Notes under the pieces: model-generated
Seen by the model: only the letters and a program-made list of their open reading frames with translations
The model's database searches: none
What the model was told of the DNA's origin: nothing
Position numbers and translations under genes: made by a program
In this document: positions 5,035 to 5,080 of the stretch, one piece after another
Layout of the letters: every line of letters starts with the position of its first letter
Numbering within the stretch: the first letter of the stretch is position 1
NCBI GenBank assembly: GCA_031274385.1
Contig: JAISQH010000181.1
Location: 1 to 5,080 of the forward strand
From: Planctomycetaceae bacterium
GTDB lineage: Bacteria; Planctomycetota; Planctomycetia; Pirellulales; Thermoguttaceae
Direction of reading: 5' to 3'
Length of the DNA stretch: 5,080 nt

Positions 5035-5080
5035 GGGGGGGCGGGGGGGGGGGGGGGGGTGGGGGGGGGGGGGGGGGGGG
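5035..5080. other. Poly-G run at contig end, probable sequencing artefact
   Basis: Of these 46 bases, all are G except one C (5042) and one T (5060). Such runs are typical of two-colour Illumina reads where signal loss is called as G, carried into an assembly end. If real, it would encode a polyproline on the - strand immediately before a prepilin helix, which fits no prepilin leader. I treat it as non-biological. Confidence 0.85.

Overview
The window looks like a chromosomal contig end from a planctomycete. The strongest evidence is a tandem pair of DUF1559 proteins. Each has a type IV prepilin-like N-terminus followed by PAVQAAREAA and a QCTNHLKQ-type segment, and each ends with an H-X9-DG motif. 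This architecture is expanded in Planctomycetes. Base composition is moderate, with AT-rich spacers, so this is not one of the very GC-rich lineages. I cannot place it more finely from sequence alone.

Left part (1-451, + strand): the last 50 codons of rimO (ribosomal protein S12 methylthiotransferase, TRAM domain), a 128-bp spacer, a CAU-anticodon tRNA (probably elongator Met), a strong bulged stem-loop starting one base after the tRNA, and a good intrinsic terminator. The interval 452-794 lies between convergent transcription units. I see no credible gene there, but several short stem-loops and a degraded ACGAAG-type intergenic element.

Right part (795-5023, - strand): four genes in one direction with gaps of 80, 60 and 45 bp, probably one operon. 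In order of transcription they are a DUF1559 pseudopilin-like protein (5' end lost at the contig edge), a second DUF1559 paralogue, a small lipoprotein with a carboxypeptidase-regulatory/transthyretin-like fold, and a secreted BNR_4-type beta-propeller probably acting on polysaccharide. All four products carry export or processing signals, so the cluster is a cell-envelope or secretion module. A reasonable inference is two pilin-like components and a surface lipoprotein made together with a secreted carbohydrate-active propeller. No secretion ATPase, transporter or regulator is visible, and the operon promoter lies outside the window.

The last 46 bases are almost pure G and are most likely a sequencing artefact. 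The unusual residues in the N-terminus of the adjoining DUF1559 protein should be distrusted for the same reason. I found no CRISPR array, insertion sequence, rRNA or defence gene, and no clearly new system. The most interesting unexplained material is the structured RNA just downstream of the tRNA and the regulatory detail inside the operon.
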